A stretch of 64,000 nucleotides of DNA from positions 32,126 through 96,125 of the forward strand of contig CAYQMN010000013.1 in NCBI GenBank assembly GCA_964418695.1, in the 5' to 3' direction. Origin of the DNA: Prado023 sp964418695. Its GTDB lineage: Bacteria; Actinomycetota; Actinomycetes; S36-B12; CAIYMF01. The notes below the pieces were generated by a model. It saw only the letters and a program-made list of their open reading frames with translations. It was not told the origin of the DNA and searched no databases. Both the position numbers and the translations under genes were made by a program. Positions 44,356 through 53,449 of this stretch are shown piece after piece. How positions within the stretch are numbered: position 1 is the first letter of the stretch; each line of letters begins with the position of its first letter.

Positions 44356-44931
44356 ATGATCGACCTACTCATCGTGGCGGCCGAGGAGGAGACCCAGAAC
44401 CCCCTCCTCCCGGCCACGTACGACCTCATCTGGGGGACGGTCTGCTTCGTCATCCTGCTCGCGCTGTTCTGGAAGTACGTCCTGCCGACGTTCCAGAGGA
44501 TCACTGCGGAGCGCGCCGAGCAGATCGAGGGTGGCATCGCCCGGGCCAAGGTGATGCAGGAGGAGGCGGCGCGCACCCGCGACTCCTACTCCGCGCAGCT
44601 GGAGGCAGCCAACAAGGAGGCGGCCGCGATCCGGACCGCCGCCGAGGGCGAAGGTCACCAGATCATCACCGCGGCCCGCAACGAGGCGACCGCCCAGGCG
44701 ACCGCCACCGCACAGCGGGCCCAGGTCCAGATCGAGGCTGAGCGCGAGGCCGCCGTCGGCAGCCTGCAGCGCGAGGTCAGCGACCTGGCGCTGCACCTGG
44801 CCAGCCGCATCCTGGGCGAGAGTCTCCAGGACGATGCTCGTGCCCGGGCGACGGTGGACCGCTTCATCACCGAGCTGGAGCAGGCCCCCGAGGGCCAGGG
44901 CTTCTCGGCGCTCGGCCCGGAGCAGCCATGA
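44356..44931 (+). CDS. atpF: ATP synthase F0 subunit b
   Basis: A 191-residue stator subunit with one membrane helix (DLIWGTVCFVILLALFWKYVL, 23-43) and a long charged, Ala-rich helix for the b-dimer. It overlaps atpH by four bases (ATGA). Confidence 0.95.
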   Translation: MIDLLIVAAEEETQNPLLPATYDLIWGTVCFVILLALFWKYVLPTFQRITAERAEQIEGGIARAKVMQEEAARTRDSYSAQLEAANKEAAAIRTAAEGEGHQIITAARNEATAQATATAQRAQVQIEAEREAAVGSLQREVSDLALHLASRILGESLQDDARARATVDRFITELEQAPEGQGFSALGPEQP

Positions 44932-45752
44932 CCGGTCCGGCGCCGACCGGCTCGACCCGGGAGAACGCCAGCGCGTTGCGCGCCCGGCTGGACGAGCGCC
45001 GGTCGGACCCGCAGGTGGGCGGCCTGGCCGCCGACCTGTTCGCAGCCGCTGGCCTCATCGGAGCCGAGCCGATCCTGCGCACGGCCCTGGCCGACGCCGG
45101 CCAGGCGTCGCAGGCCCGGGTCGGCACGGTTCGCAGCCTGTTCGACGGGCGGCTCTCGCCGCTGGCCGTCGAGATGCTGGCCGACGTGGTCGCGCAGCGC
45201 TGGTCGGACCCGGGCGCGATGGTCGACACCATCGAGTCGCTCGGGGCGCAGGCCGCGTTCATCGGCGCCGAGCAGCAGGGCGCCCTGGGCCGGGTCGAGG
45301 ACGAGCTCTTCGAGCTGTCCACCGTGCTGGAGGAGTCCGCGCAGCTGCAGCTGGCTCTGACCGATCCCGCGCTGGACGCCCGGGCCAAGGCGGCGCTGGT
45401 GCGCTCGCTGCTGGCCGATCGGGCCGCACCGCAGACCACCGAGGTGGCCGCGCACACGCTGGCCAACCTGCGCGGGCAGCGGGCGACCGCAGCCCTGGAG
45501 GGGCTCATCGAGCTGGCCGCCGAGCAGAGCGGTCGGTCGGTGGCCCAGGTCCGGGTCGCTCGGCCGCTGGCCGCCGACCAGGCCGAGCGGCTGGCCGGCG
45601 CCCTCTCGCGCCTGCACGGTCGCAAGATCCGCCTGAACGTCTCGGTCGACCCGGCGGCGGTCGGCGGGATCTCGGTCCGCATCGGGGACGAGGTGCTCGA
45701 CGGCACCCTGGCCACCCGCATCGAGCAGGCACGCCGCGCCCTGGCCGGCTGA
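44928..45752 (+). CDS. atpH: ATP synthase F1 subunit delta
   Basis: A 274-residue delta (OSCP) subunit joining the stator to F1. It is all helical at the N terminus and ends with the conserved beta region KIRLNVSVDPAAVGGISVRIGDEVLDGTL. It is longer than the E. coli protein (177) because of an N-terminal extension common in actinobacteria. Confidence 0.93.
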   Translation: MTGPAPTGSTRENASALRARLDERRSDPQVGGLAADLFAAAGLIGAEPILRTALADAGQASQARVGTVRSLFDGRLSPLAVEMLADVVAQRWSDPGAMVDTIESLGAQAAFIGAEQQGALGRVEDELFELSTVLEESAQLQLALTDPALDARAKAALVRSLLADRAAPQTTEVAAHTLANLRGQRATAALEGLIELAAEQSGRSVAQVRVARPLAADQAERLAGALSRLHGRKIRLNVSVDPAAVGGISVRIGDEVLDGTLATRIEQARRALAG

Positions 45753-45802
45753 CGACACCACAGCACGACGAGCCCCGCACCACGGGACGACGAGGAGAGA
45801 CG

Positions 45803-47437
45803 ATGACCGAGCTTGCGATCCGCCCGGAGGACATCCGCGCGGCGATCGAGCGCAACGTGGCCGAGTTCGCGCCCCAGACCGCCCACGAGGAGGTCGGCCG
45901 GGTGCTGGAGACCGGCGACGGGATCGCGCGGGTCGAGGGCCTGCACTCGGCGATGACCAACGAGCTGCTGGAGTTCGAGGGCGGCCTGCTCGGCCTGGCG
46001 CTGAACCTGGACGTCCGGGAGATCGGCGCGGTGCTGCTCGGCGACGGCTCGGCGATCGAGGAGGGGCAGCCGGTCAAGCGCACCGGCGAGGTCCTCTCGG
46101 TGCCGGTCGGCGACGGCTACCTGGGCCGGGTCGTGGACCCGCTGGGCAACCCGATCGACGGCCGCGGGCCCATCCAGAGCGAGGGCCGCCGCGCCCTGGA
46201 GCTCCAGGCGCCCACGGTCGTGCAGCGCCAGCCGGTGAAGGAGTCGATGGCCACCGGCATCAAGGCCATCGACGCGATGACCGCGATCGGCCGCGGCCAG
46301 CGCCAGCTCATCATCGGCGACCGGCAGACCGGCAAGACCGCGGTCTGCATCGACACGATCCTGAACCAGAAGGCCAACTGGGAGTCCGGCGACCCGAAGA
46401 AGCAGCTGCGCTGCATCTACGTGGCGATCGGCCAGAAGGGCTCGACCATCGCCGGAGTGAAGGGCGTCCTCGAGGAGTACGGCGCGATGGAGTACACCAC
46501 CATCGTGGCCTCCCCGGCCTCGGACTCCGCGGGCTTCAAGTACCTGGCTCCGTACACCGGCTCGGCCATCGGCCAGCACTGGATGTACCAGGGCAAGCAC
46601 GTCCTGATCATCTTCGACGACCTGAGCAAGCAGGCCGAGGCGTACCGCGCGGTGTCGCTGCTGCTGCGCCGCCCGCCGGGCCGCGAGGCCTACCCCGGCG
46701 ACGTCTTCTACCTGCACTCCCGCCTGCTGGAGCGCTGCGCGAAGCTCTCCGACGAGCTGGGCGGCGGATCGATGACCGGCCTGCCGATCATCGAGACCAA
46801 GGCCAACGACGTGTCGGCGTACATCCCGACCAACGTCATCTCGATCACCGACGGCCAGTGCTTCCTGGAGTCCGACCTGTTCAACTCCGGCGTCCGCCCG
46901 GCCATCAACGTGGGCATCTCGGTCTCCCGCGTCGGCGGCTCGGCGCAGTCCAAGGCGATGCGCAAGGTCGCAGGCCGGCTGCGCCTGGACCTGGCCCAGT
47001 TCCGCGAGCTGGAGGCGTTCGCCGCGTTCGGCTCGGACCTGGACTCGGCGTCGAAGGCCCAGTTGGCCCGCGGTGCCCGCCTGGTCGAGATCCTCAAGCA
47101 GCCGCAGTACCAGCCCCAGCCGCTGGCCGACGAGGTCATCTCGGTGTGGGCCGGCACGACCGGGCAGATCGACGACGTGCCGATCGAGGACGTGCGCCGC
47201 TTCGACGCCGAGTTCGTGGCCTACGTCAAGGACAGCCACAGCGCGATCGCCGACGCGATCACCGCATCGGCTGACCTCAGCGACGACTCGGTCTCTGGCC
47301 TGGAGACCGCGATGAAGGCCTTCAAGCACAGGTTCGTCACCAGCGAGGGGCACCCGCTGGTCAAGGACGTGCCGGTCGAGCCGATCGCCGAGGAGCACGT
47401 CGAGAACCTGCAGATCACGCGCGTGGTGCGCAAGTAG
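45803..47437 (+). CDS. atpA: ATP synthase F1 subunit alpha
   Basis: A 544-residue alpha subunit with P-loop GDRQTGKTAV, the VISITDGQCFLE stretch and the C-terminal helical domain. A GAGGAGAGA site precedes the ATG at 45803. A long open frame upstream of that start is only a shadow of atpH. Confidence 0.96.
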   Translation: MTELAIRPEDIRAAIERNVAEFAPQTAHEEVGRVLETGDGIARVEGLHSAMTNELLEFEGGLLGLALNLDVREIGAVLLGDGSAIEEGQPVKRTGEVLSVPVGDGYLGRVVDPLGNPIDGRGPIQSEGRRALELQAPTVVQRQPVKESMATGIKAIDAMTAIGRGQRQLIIGDRQTGKTAVCIDTILNQKANWESGDPKKQLRCIYVAIGQKGSTIAGVKGVLEEYGAMEYTTIVASPASDSAGFKYLAPYTGSAIGQHWMYQGKHVLIIFDDLSKQAEAYRAVSLLLRRPPGREAYPGDVFYLHSRLLERCAKLSDELGGGSMTGLPIIETKANDVSAYIPTNVISITDGQCFLESDLFNSGVRPAINVGISVSRVGGSAQSKAMRKVAGRLRLDLAQFRELEAFAAFGSDLDSASKAQLARGARLVEILKQPQYQPQPLADEVISVWAGTTGQIDDVPIEDVRRFDAEFVAYVKDSHSAIADAITASADLSDDSVSGLETAMKAFKHRFVTSEGHPLVKDVPVEPIAEEHVENLQITRVVRK

Positions 47438-47440
47438 CCC

Positions 47441-48370
47441 ATGGGCGCACAGCTGAGGGTCTACCGCCGGCGCATCAAGAGCGTCCAGCAGACCAAGAAG
47501 ATCACCAAGGCGATGGAGATGATCGCCTCGTCGCGGATCATCAAGGCCCAGCGGCGGCTCGACGCGGCGCTGCCCTACACGCGTGAGCTGATCCTCGCGC
47601 TGTCGGCGGCGGTGTCCCTGGCCGCGGACCGCGACCACCCGCTGACCTCGGAGAACGACAACCGCAAGCGGGCCGCGGTGCTGCTGGTCGCGGCCGATCG
47701 TGGCCTGGCCGGGGCCTATTCGGCCAACGTGATCCGCGAGGGCGAGGGCCTGAACGCGCTGCTGGAGGAGAAGGGCGTCAAGCCCGTCCACTTCCTCGTG
47801 GGCCGCAAGGCCGTGGGCTACTACAAGTTCCGGGAGCGCCCGATCGAGGGCGAGTACGTCGGCTTCTCCGACCAGCCCAGCCCCGAGGACGCCCTGGAGA
47901 TCGCCAACGGCCTGCTGGCCTCGTTCCTGTCCGACAGCGAGACCGAGGGCGGGGTCGACGAGATCCACATCGTCTACACGCACTTCGTCAACATGGCCCG
48001 CCAGGAGGTCCGGATTCGCAGGATCCTGCCCATCGAGGTCGTGGAGCAGGAGGTCGGCTCGGAGGGGGTGGCCGGCGAGGGTCCGGTCACGTTCCCGCTC
48101 TACGAGTTCGAGCCGGATGCCGAGACCGTCCTCGACGGGCTGCTGCCCCGCTACGTCGAGAACATCGTGTACACGGGGCTGCTGGAGGCTGCGGCCTCCG
48201 AGCACGCGGCCCGCCGGCGCGCGATGAGCTCGGCGACCGACAACGCCGACGAGCTCATCCGCACCCTGACCCGCCAGTCCAACCAGGCCCGCCAGGCCGA
48301 GATCACACAGGAGATCAGCGAGATCGTCGGCGGCGCCGACGCACTGGCCTCCGCCACCGCAGGAAGTTGA
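47441..48370 (+). CDS. atpG: ATP synthase F1 subunit gamma
   Basis: A 309-residue central-stalk subunit. The N-terminal helix MGAQLRVYRRRIKSVQQTKKITKAMEMIASS-like region and the C-terminal SEHAARRRAMSSATDNADELI are standard. It starts four bases after atpA. Confidence 0.95.
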   Translation: MGAQLRVYRRRIKSVQQTKKITKAMEMIASSRIIKAQRRLDAALPYTRELILALSAAVSLAADRDHPLTSENDNRKRAAVLLVAADRGLAGAYSANVIREGEGLNALLEEKGVKPVHFLVGRKAVGYYKFRERPIEGEYVGFSDQPSPEDALEIANGLLASFLSDSETEGGVDEIHIVYTHFVNMARQEVRIRRILPIEVVEQEVGSEGVAGEGPVTFPLYEFEPDAETVLDGLLPRYVENIVYTGLLEAAASEHAARRRAMSSATDNADELIRTLTRQSNQARQAEITQEISEIVGGADALASATAGS

Positions 48371-48376
48371 GGAACC

Positions 48377-49822
48377 ATGACCGCCTCCGTTGAGACCGCC
48401 CAGGCAACCGGACGGGTGGTCCGGGTGACCGGCCCGGTCGTCGACGTGGAGTTCCCCGTCGCGGCCATGCCCGAGCTGATGAACGCCCTGCACGTCCAGG
48501 TCGACTTCGGCGAGGGCGAGGAGGGTGGCGGCAAGCGCACCCTCACCCTCGAGGTCGCCCAGCACCTCGGCGACAACCAGGTCCGGGCCATCTCGATGCA
48601 GCCCACCGACGGCCTGGTCCGCGGCGCGACCGTCACCGACACCGGCGCGGCCATCTCGGTGCCCGTCGGCGACGTCACCAAGGGCCACGTGTGGAACGCC
48701 CTGGGCGTGCCGCTGGACGCGCCCGCCGACCAGCTGGAGATCACCGAGCGCTGGGGCATCCACCGCCAGCCGCCGCCGTTCGACCAGCTCGAGGCCCGCA
48801 CCGAGGTCTTCTGGACCGGCATCAAGGTCATCGACCTGCTCACCCCGTACGTCAAGGGCGGCAAGATCGGCCTGTTCGGCGGCGCCGGCGTGGGCAAGAC
48901 GGTCCTGATCCAGGAGATGATCACCCGCGTCGCCAAGAACTTCGGCGGCGTCTCGGTGTTCGCCGGCGTGGGGGAGCGCACCCGTGAGGGCAACGACCTC
49001 TTCCTGGAGATGACCGAGTCCGGCGTCATCAAGGACACCGCGCTGGTGTTCGGCCAGATGGACGAGCCGCCGGGCACCCGTCTTCGCGTGGCTCTGACCG
49101 CGCTGACCATGGCCGAGTACTTCCGCGACGAGCAGAAGCAGGACGTGCTGCTGTTCATCGACAACATCTTCCGGTTCACCCAGGCCGGCTCCGAGGTCTC
49201 CACGCTGCTGGGCCGCATGCCCTCCGCGGTCGGCTACCAGCCGACGCTGGCCGACGAGATGGGCATGCTGCAGGAGCGGATCACCTCGACCCGCGGCCAC
49301 TCGATCACCTCGCTGCAGGCGATCTACGTGCCCGCCGACGACCTGACCGACCCCGCGCCGGCGACCACGTTCGCCCACCTGGACGCGACTACGACGCTGT
49401 CCCGGCCGATCTCCGAGCTGGGCATCTACCCGGCCGTGGACCCGCTGGACTCGTCCTCGCGCATCCTGGACCCGCGCATCGTCGGCGACGAGCACTACGC
49501 GGTCGCCGCGCGCACGAAGGAGATCCTGCAGCGCTACAAGGACCTGCAGGACATCATCGCGATCCTCGGCATCGACGAGCTCTCCGAGGAGGACCGGCTG
49601 CTGGTCAACCGGGCCCGGCGCATTCAGCGGTTCCTCAGCCAGAACATGTTCGTCGCGGAGGCGTTCACCGGGCAGCCCGGCTCGTACGTTGACGTGCAGG
49701 AGACGATCGCGTCGTTCAAGGCGCTGGCCGAGGGTGAGTACGACCACATCCCGGAGCAGGCGTTCTTCATGTGCGGCGGCATCGAGGACGTGGAGCGCAA
49801 CGCCGCCAAGCTGAAGGGCTGA
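48377..49822 (+). CDS. atpD: ATP synthase F1 subunit beta
   Basis: A 481-residue catalytic subunit with P-loop GGAGVGKTVLI, the catalytic Glu in GVGERTREGNDL, and the DELSEED-type loop as DELSEEDR near residue 400. It follows atpG by six bases with a GAGGAACC site. Confidence 0.97.
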   Translation: MTASVETAQATGRVVRVTGPVVDVEFPVAAMPELMNALHVQVDFGEGEEGGGKRTLTLEVAQHLGDNQVRAISMQPTDGLVRGATVTDTGAAISVPVGDVTKGHVWNALGVPLDAPADQLEITERWGIHRQPPPFDQLEARTEVFWTGIKVIDLLTPYVKGGKIGLFGGAGVGKTVLIQEMITRVAKNFGGVSVFAGVGERTREGNDLFLEMTESGVIKDTALVFGQMDEPPGTRLRVALTALTMAEYFRDEQKQDVLLFIDNIFRFTQAGSEVSTLLGRMPSAVGYQPTLADEMGMLQERITSTRGHSITSLQAIYVPADDLTDPAPATTFAHLDATTTLSRPISELGIYPAVDPLDSSSRILDPRIVGDEHYAVAARTKEILQRYKDLQDIIAILGIDELSEEDRLLVNRARRIQRFLSQNMFVAEAFTGQPGSYVDVQETIASFKALAEGEYDHIPEQAFFMCGGIEDVERNAAKLKG

Positions 49823-49827
49823 GCGGG

Positions 49828-50238
49828 ATGGCGGACATGGAGGTCGCGCTGGTCGCCACCGACCGGCCGGTGTGGAGCGGTCGCGCGAAGATCGTCGTGG
49901 CCACCACGGCCGAAGGCGACATCGGGATCATGGCCGGGCACGAGCCGCTGCTGGCGATGCTGGCCGACGGGATGGTCCGCATCGAGACCCCGGACGCCGG
50001 CACGCTGACCGCGGTCGTGCACATGGGGTTCCTGTCGGTGTCGGCCGACAAGGTGACGGTGCTGGCGGAGACCGCCGAGCTGGCCACCGAGATCGACGTC
50101 GATCGGGCCCAGCGCGCGCTGGACCGGATCATGGCCGACGGCACGGTGGACCGGCGCGAGAAGGACGCCGAGCGCCGCGCCCGCTCGCGCCTCAAGGCAG
50201 CCATGGCCGCCGAAGGAAAGACCCTGCACCTGCACTGA
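49828..50238 (+). CDS. atpC: ATP synthase F1 subunit epsilon
   Basis: A 136-residue epsilon subunit: N-terminal beta barrel (VALVATDRPVWSGRAK, AEGDIGIMAGHEPLLAML) and a short C-terminal helical pair. The ATG at 49828 was chosen over 49771, which lies inside atpD. It ends the operon; a terminator hairpin follows. Confidence 0.94.
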   Translation: MADMEVALVATDRPVWSGRAKIVVATTAEGDIGIMAGHEPLLAMLADGMVRIETPDAGTLTAVVHMGFLSVSADKVTVLAETAELATEIDVDRAQRALDRIMADGTVDRREKDAERRARSRLKAAMAAEGKTLHLH

Positions 50239-50257
50239 GGGCGCCCCCGCACGCGTG

Positions 50258-50292
50258 TCGACGGCCGGAGCCCACCAGGGCCCGGCCGTCGA
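50258..50292 (+). terminator. Terminator of the ATP synthase operon
   Basis: Perfect 11-bp arms TCGACGGCCGG/CCGGCCGTCGA with a 13-base loop that can extend the stem through AGCCC/GGGC pairing; 20 bases after atpC. Confidence 0.8.
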
Positions 50293-50370
50293 TCAGGTGG
50301 CGGCTGCAACCACACCCCTGCCGAGCGCTCCAGCCTCCCGGCGCCCGCTTCGGCCGTCAGAGGGGCTGGC

Positions 50371-50376
50371 TATCGT
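50371..50376 (+). promoter_or_regulatory. -10 box, leaderless start
   Basis: TATCGT, seven bases before the ATG at 50384. Confidence 0.45.
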
Positions 50377-50383
50377 GACCGTC

Positions 50384-50959
50384 ATGGTGAATCTGACCCG
50401 CATCTACACCCGCACCGGCGACGACGGCTCGACCGCGCTGGGCGACATGAGCCGCACCACCAAGAACGACCTGCGCCTGATCGCGTACGCCGACGTCGAC
50501 GAGACCAACTGCGTGATCGGCGTCGCCCTGGCCACCACCGACGTCGACCCCGACGTGCGCGTGGTGCTGGCCCGCGTGCAGAACGAGCTGTTCGACGTGG
50601 GCGCCGACCTGTGCACCCCGGTCGTCGCCGACCCGGCCTACCCGCCGCTGCGGGTCGAGCCGGAGTACGTCACGCGACTTGAGGCCGACATAGACCGGTT
50701 CAACGCCGAGCTGTCCAAGCTGCGCTCGTTCATCCTGCCCGGCGGCACCCCCGCGAGCGCCCAGCTGCACGTCGCCCGGACGGTTGCCCGGCGCGCCGAG
50801 CGGGCCACCTGGGCGGCCATGCAGGTGCATGGCGATGCGATGACCGACCGTCCGGCCCAGTACCTCAACCGCCTCTCCGACTTGCTGTTCGTGCTCGCCC
50901 GGCACGCCAACCGGGCCCAGGGCGACGTCCTCTGGGTGCCGGGCGGGGAGCGCGCCTGA
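50384..50959 (+). CDS. Cob(I)alamin adenosyltransferase, PduO type
   Basis: A 191-residue PduO-type enzyme that makes adenosylcobalamin from cob(I)alamin and ATP. Seen: IYTRTGDDGSTALGD (ATP loop, 6-20), YADVDETNCVIG, and the C-terminal RRAERATWAAMQ...YLNRLSDLLFVLAR helices with the conserved Arg-Glu pair. The product is the cofactor of the mutase encoded at 53450. The order atpC-adenosyltransferase-murA is conserved in actinobacteria. The start is set by a TANNNT box seven bases before it. Confidence 0.93.
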   Translation: MVNLTRIYTRTGDDGSTALGDMSRTTKNDLRLIAYADVDETNCVIGVALATTDVDPDVRVVLARVQNELFDVGADLCTPVVADPAYPPLRVEPEYVTRLEADIDRFNAELSKLRSFILPGGTPASAQLHVARTVARRAERATWAAMQVHGDAMTDRPAQYLNRLSDLLFVLARHANRAQGDVLWVPGGERA

Positions 50960-51052
50960 GCCCCGAGGGCCCACCGGAATCGCCGGCCGCCGCCGTTCAC
51001 GGTGCCGGTCCGGCGCTGGTCGAGCCGCCCGGTCGGATGCCCGCTGGACCCC

Positions 51053-51058
51053 TACGAT
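51053..51058 (+). promoter_or_regulatory. -10 box, leaderless start of murA
   Basis: TACGAT, seven bases before the ATG at 51066; it overlaps the upstream ATG at 51057, so that codon would not be in the mRNA. Confidence 0.5.
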
Positions 51059-51065
51059 GGCCGGC

Positions 51066-52358
51066 ATGCAGAAGGTGTTCAAGGTCACGGGAGGCAACCG
51101 CCTCACCGGTGAGGTGACCGTCCTCGGGGCCAAGAACAGCGTCCTGAAGCTGATGGCCGCCGCCCTGTTGGCCAAGGGTCGCACCACGATCACCAACGTC
51201 CCGGACATCCTCGACGTGACGATCATGTCCGAGCTGCTGCGCCGGCTGGGCTGCGAGGTCGAGCACGTGTCGCCGGGGCCGCAGTTCGGCGGGACCGTCA
51301 CCATCGACGTGCCCGACGTGCCCCACCACCAGGCCGACTACGACCTCGTGCGCCGGATGCGCGCATCGATCTGCGTGCTCGGTCCGCTCATCGCTCGCTG
51401 CGGGGCGGCCGACGTGGCGCTGCCGGGCGGCGACGCGATCGGCTCGCGTGGCCTGGACATGCACATCGCCGGCCTGCAGCGGCTCGGTGCCTCGTTCGAC
51501 AACGTCCACGGGTTCCTCGTGGCCAAGGCGCGCGCGCTGCACGGCGGCCAGATCTGGCTGGACTTCCCGAGCGTGGGGGCCACCGAGAACATCCTCATGG
51601 CCGCGGTGCTGGCCAAGGGCACCTCGGTCATCGACAACGCGGCGCGCGAGCCCGAGATCGTCGACATCTGCCAGATGCTCGTGGCGATGGGGGCGAAGAT
51701 CGACGGCATCGGCTCGTCGACCCTGGTCATCGACGGCGTGGAGGAGCTGCACCCGGTCGAGCACGCGACGGTCGGCGACCGGATCGTGGCCGGGACCTGG
51801 GCGGTCGCGGCGGCGATCACCTGCGGCGACGTGATGATCCGCGGGGCGCAGGGGTCGCACCTGGAGATGGCGCTGGACAAGCTCGCGTCGGCCGGCGGGA
51901 CCATCCACGTGCTCGACGAGGGGTTCTCGGTGCGCATGGACGACCGACCGCGCGCGGTCGACATCGTGACGCTGCCCTACCCGGGCTTCCCGACCGATCT
52001 GCAGCCGCAGTTCATCGCCCTGAACGCGATCGCCGACGGCACGGCGATGATCACCGAGAACCTGTTCGAGGCCCGGTTCCGCTTCGTCAACGAGCTGGCG
52101 CGACTGGGCGCCGACGTGCGCACCGACGGCCACCACGCGCTGGTGCGCGGAGTGCGCCAGCTCTCCGGGGCGCCCGTCGAGGCCGCGGACATCCGCGCCG
52201 GCGCCGGGCTGGTCCTGGCCGGCCTGGTCGGGCAGGGCGCGACGACGGTCTACGAGATCCACCACATCGAACGCGGCTATGCCGGCTTCGTCCCCAGCCT
52301 CCAAGGCCTCGGTGCCGACATCGAGGCAGTCGAGCTCCCGTCCCCCTTCGACTCCTGA
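51066..52358 (+). CDS. murA: UDP-N-acetylglucosamine 1-carboxyvinyltransferase
   Basis: A 430-residue enzyme for the first committed step of peptidoglycan synthesis (transfer of enolpyruvate from PEP). GGNRLTGEVTVLGAKNSVLKL holds the conserved Lys-Asn pair. The active-site loop reads LPGGDAIGSRGLDMH: Asp123 replaces the usual Cys115 (E. coli numbering), as in mycobacteria, which makes MurA insensitive to fosfomycin. The start at 51066 is preferred over 51057 because a -10 box overlaps the earlier codon and the shorter protein matches family starts. Tandem repeats follow its stop. Confidence 0.95.
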   Translation: MQKVFKVTGGNRLTGEVTVLGAKNSVLKLMAAALLAKGRTTITNVPDILDVTIMSELLRRLGCEVEHVSPGPQFGGTVTIDVPDVPHHQADYDLVRRMRASICVLGPLIARCGAADVALPGGDAIGSRGLDMHIAGLQRLGASFDNVHGFLVAKARALHGGQIWLDFPSVGATENILMAAVLAKGTSVIDNAAREPEIVDICQMLVAMGAKIDGIGSSTLVIDGVEELHPVEHATVGDRIVAGTWAVAAAITCGDVMIRGAQGSHLEMALDKLASAGGTIHVLDEGFSVRMDDRPRAVDIVTLPYPGFPTDLQPQFIALNAIADGTAMITENLFEARFRFVNELARLGADVRTDGHHALVRGVRQLSGAPVEAADIRAGAGLVLAGLVGQGATTVYEIHHIERGYAGFVPSLQGLGADIEAVELPSPFDS

Positions 52359-52368
52359 CCCGCGCCGC

Positions 52369-52533
52369 CAGGCGCCCGGCGCTGGGGGTCGGGCGGCCAG
52401 CCCTGCCGCACAGCCGCCGAACGAGCACCGCGCTGGGCGAGGAGTGAGCCGATCGACCCTCCGCCCGGCGTGCGAGCGCCCAGGGGGGTCGGGCGGCGAG
52501 CCCCGCAGCACAGCGCCGAACGAGCACCGCGCT
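52369..52533 (+). repeat. 99-bp-period repeat after murA
   Basis: GGGGGTCGGGCGGCCAGCCC...GAACGAGCACCGCGCT (52384-52434) recurs 99 bases on (about 52483-52533). Between them, 52430-52508 matches the repeat unit found after rho, including GGGCGAGGAGTGAG and GATCGACCCTCCGCC. The last 25 bases of the unit differ between the two loci. Confidence 0.75.
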
Positions 52534-52534
52534 A

Positions 52535-52550
52535 GTTACCCGTCGGTAAC
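52535..52550. promoter_or_regulatory. Palindromic operator-like site upstream of the dehydrogenase-mutase pair
   Basis: GTTACCCGTCGGTAAC: perfect 6-bp arms GTTACC/GGTAAC, 45 bases before the ATG at 52595. Size and symmetry fit a TetR-type regulator site; the regulator is not in the window. Confidence 0.5.
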
Positions 52551-52594
52551 CACGGGATACCCTGCCCCCAGGCAACGATCAGGAGGAGTGCGGC

Positions 52595-53446
52595 ATGGCA
52601 TCGGTCGTCATCATCGGAGCGGGGCTCATGGGCTCGGGGATCGCCCAGGTGTCCGCCGCCGCGGGCCACGAGGTGGTCCTGCGCGACATCAGCCAGGAGG
52701 CGCTCACCCGCGCCACGGCCTCGATCGAGGGGTCGCTGACCAAGTTCGCTGCGAAGGGCAAGCTGCCCGGGACCACCCCGGAGGAGGCGATGGCCCGGAT
52801 CTCCACGACCACCGAGCTGGACGTGGTCGCCCAGGCCGACATCGTGGTGGAGGCGGTGATCGAGGACGTCGCACTGAAGACCGCGCTGTTCGCCGACATC
52901 GACGCCCTCGCCCCGCACCATGCGCTGCTGGCCAGCAACACCTCCGGCATTCCGATCACCCGGATCGCCGCGGCGACCAAGCGCCCGGAGTCGGTCGTGG
53001 GCACCCACTTCTTCTCGCCGGTGCCGATGATGGCGCTGTGCGAGCTGGTCCGCGGGCTGCGGACCTCCGACGAGACGCTGGCCGCGGCGCGTCAGTGGGC
53101 CGAGGGGATCGGCAAGACGTGCATCGTCGTGAACCGCGACGTCGCCGGCTTCGTCACGACCCGGCTGATCACCGCCCTGTGCAACGAGGCGATCCGGCTG
53201 GTCGAGTCCGGCGTCGCCTCCGCCGAGGACATCGACACCGCGTGCCGGCTCGGGTTCGGGCACGCGATGGGTCCGCTGGCGACCACCGACCTGACCGGGG
53301 TCGACGTGATGCGCAACGCGACCCTGTCGGTGCTCAACGAGACCGGAAACGCGACCTGGCAGCCGCCCGAGCTGCTCACCCGGATGGTCGCCGCCGGCGA
53401 CCTCGGCCGCAAGACCGGCCGCGGCTTCTACACCTACGAGGGCTGA
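52595..53446 (+). CDS. 3-hydroxyacyl-CoA (3-hydroxybutyryl-CoA) dehydrogenase
   Basis: A 283-residue NAD(P)-dependent enzyme of the HbdA/PaaH type. Rossmann motif IGAGLMGSGIAQ (7-18), catalytic His in GTHFFSPVP, and the helical C-terminal domain (NRDVAGFVTTRLITALCNEA, GFGHAMGPLATTDLTGVD). It interconverts 3-hydroxyacyl-CoA and 3-oxoacyl-CoA, for example in crotonyl/butyryl-CoA metabolism. Four bases separate it from the mutase gene, so the two form an operon behind an operator-like palindrome. AGGAGG site before the ATG. Confidence 0.92.
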   Translation: MASVVIIGAGLMGSGIAQVSAAAGHEVVLRDISQEALTRATASIEGSLTKFAAKGKLPGTTPEEAMARISTTTELDVVAQADIVVEAVIEDVALKTALFADIDALAPHHALLASNTSGIPITRIAAATKRPESVVGTHFFSPVPMMALCELVRGLRTSDETLAAARQWAEGIGKTCIVVNRDVAGFVTTRLITALCNEAIRLVESGVASAEDIDTACRLGFGHAMGPLATTDLTGVDVMRNATLSVLNETGNATWQPPELLTRMVAAGDLGRKTGRGFYTYEG

Positions 53447-53449
53447 GCG

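Noticed and set aside
44867..49747. A 1626-codon minus-strand frame opposite the atp operon
   Set aside because: Antisense shadow of atpH-atpD, no protein-like features.
50239..50383. Cobalamin riboswitch upstream of the adenosyltransferase
   Set aside because: No B12-box-like sequence; the gap is filled by the atp terminator and a leaderless start.
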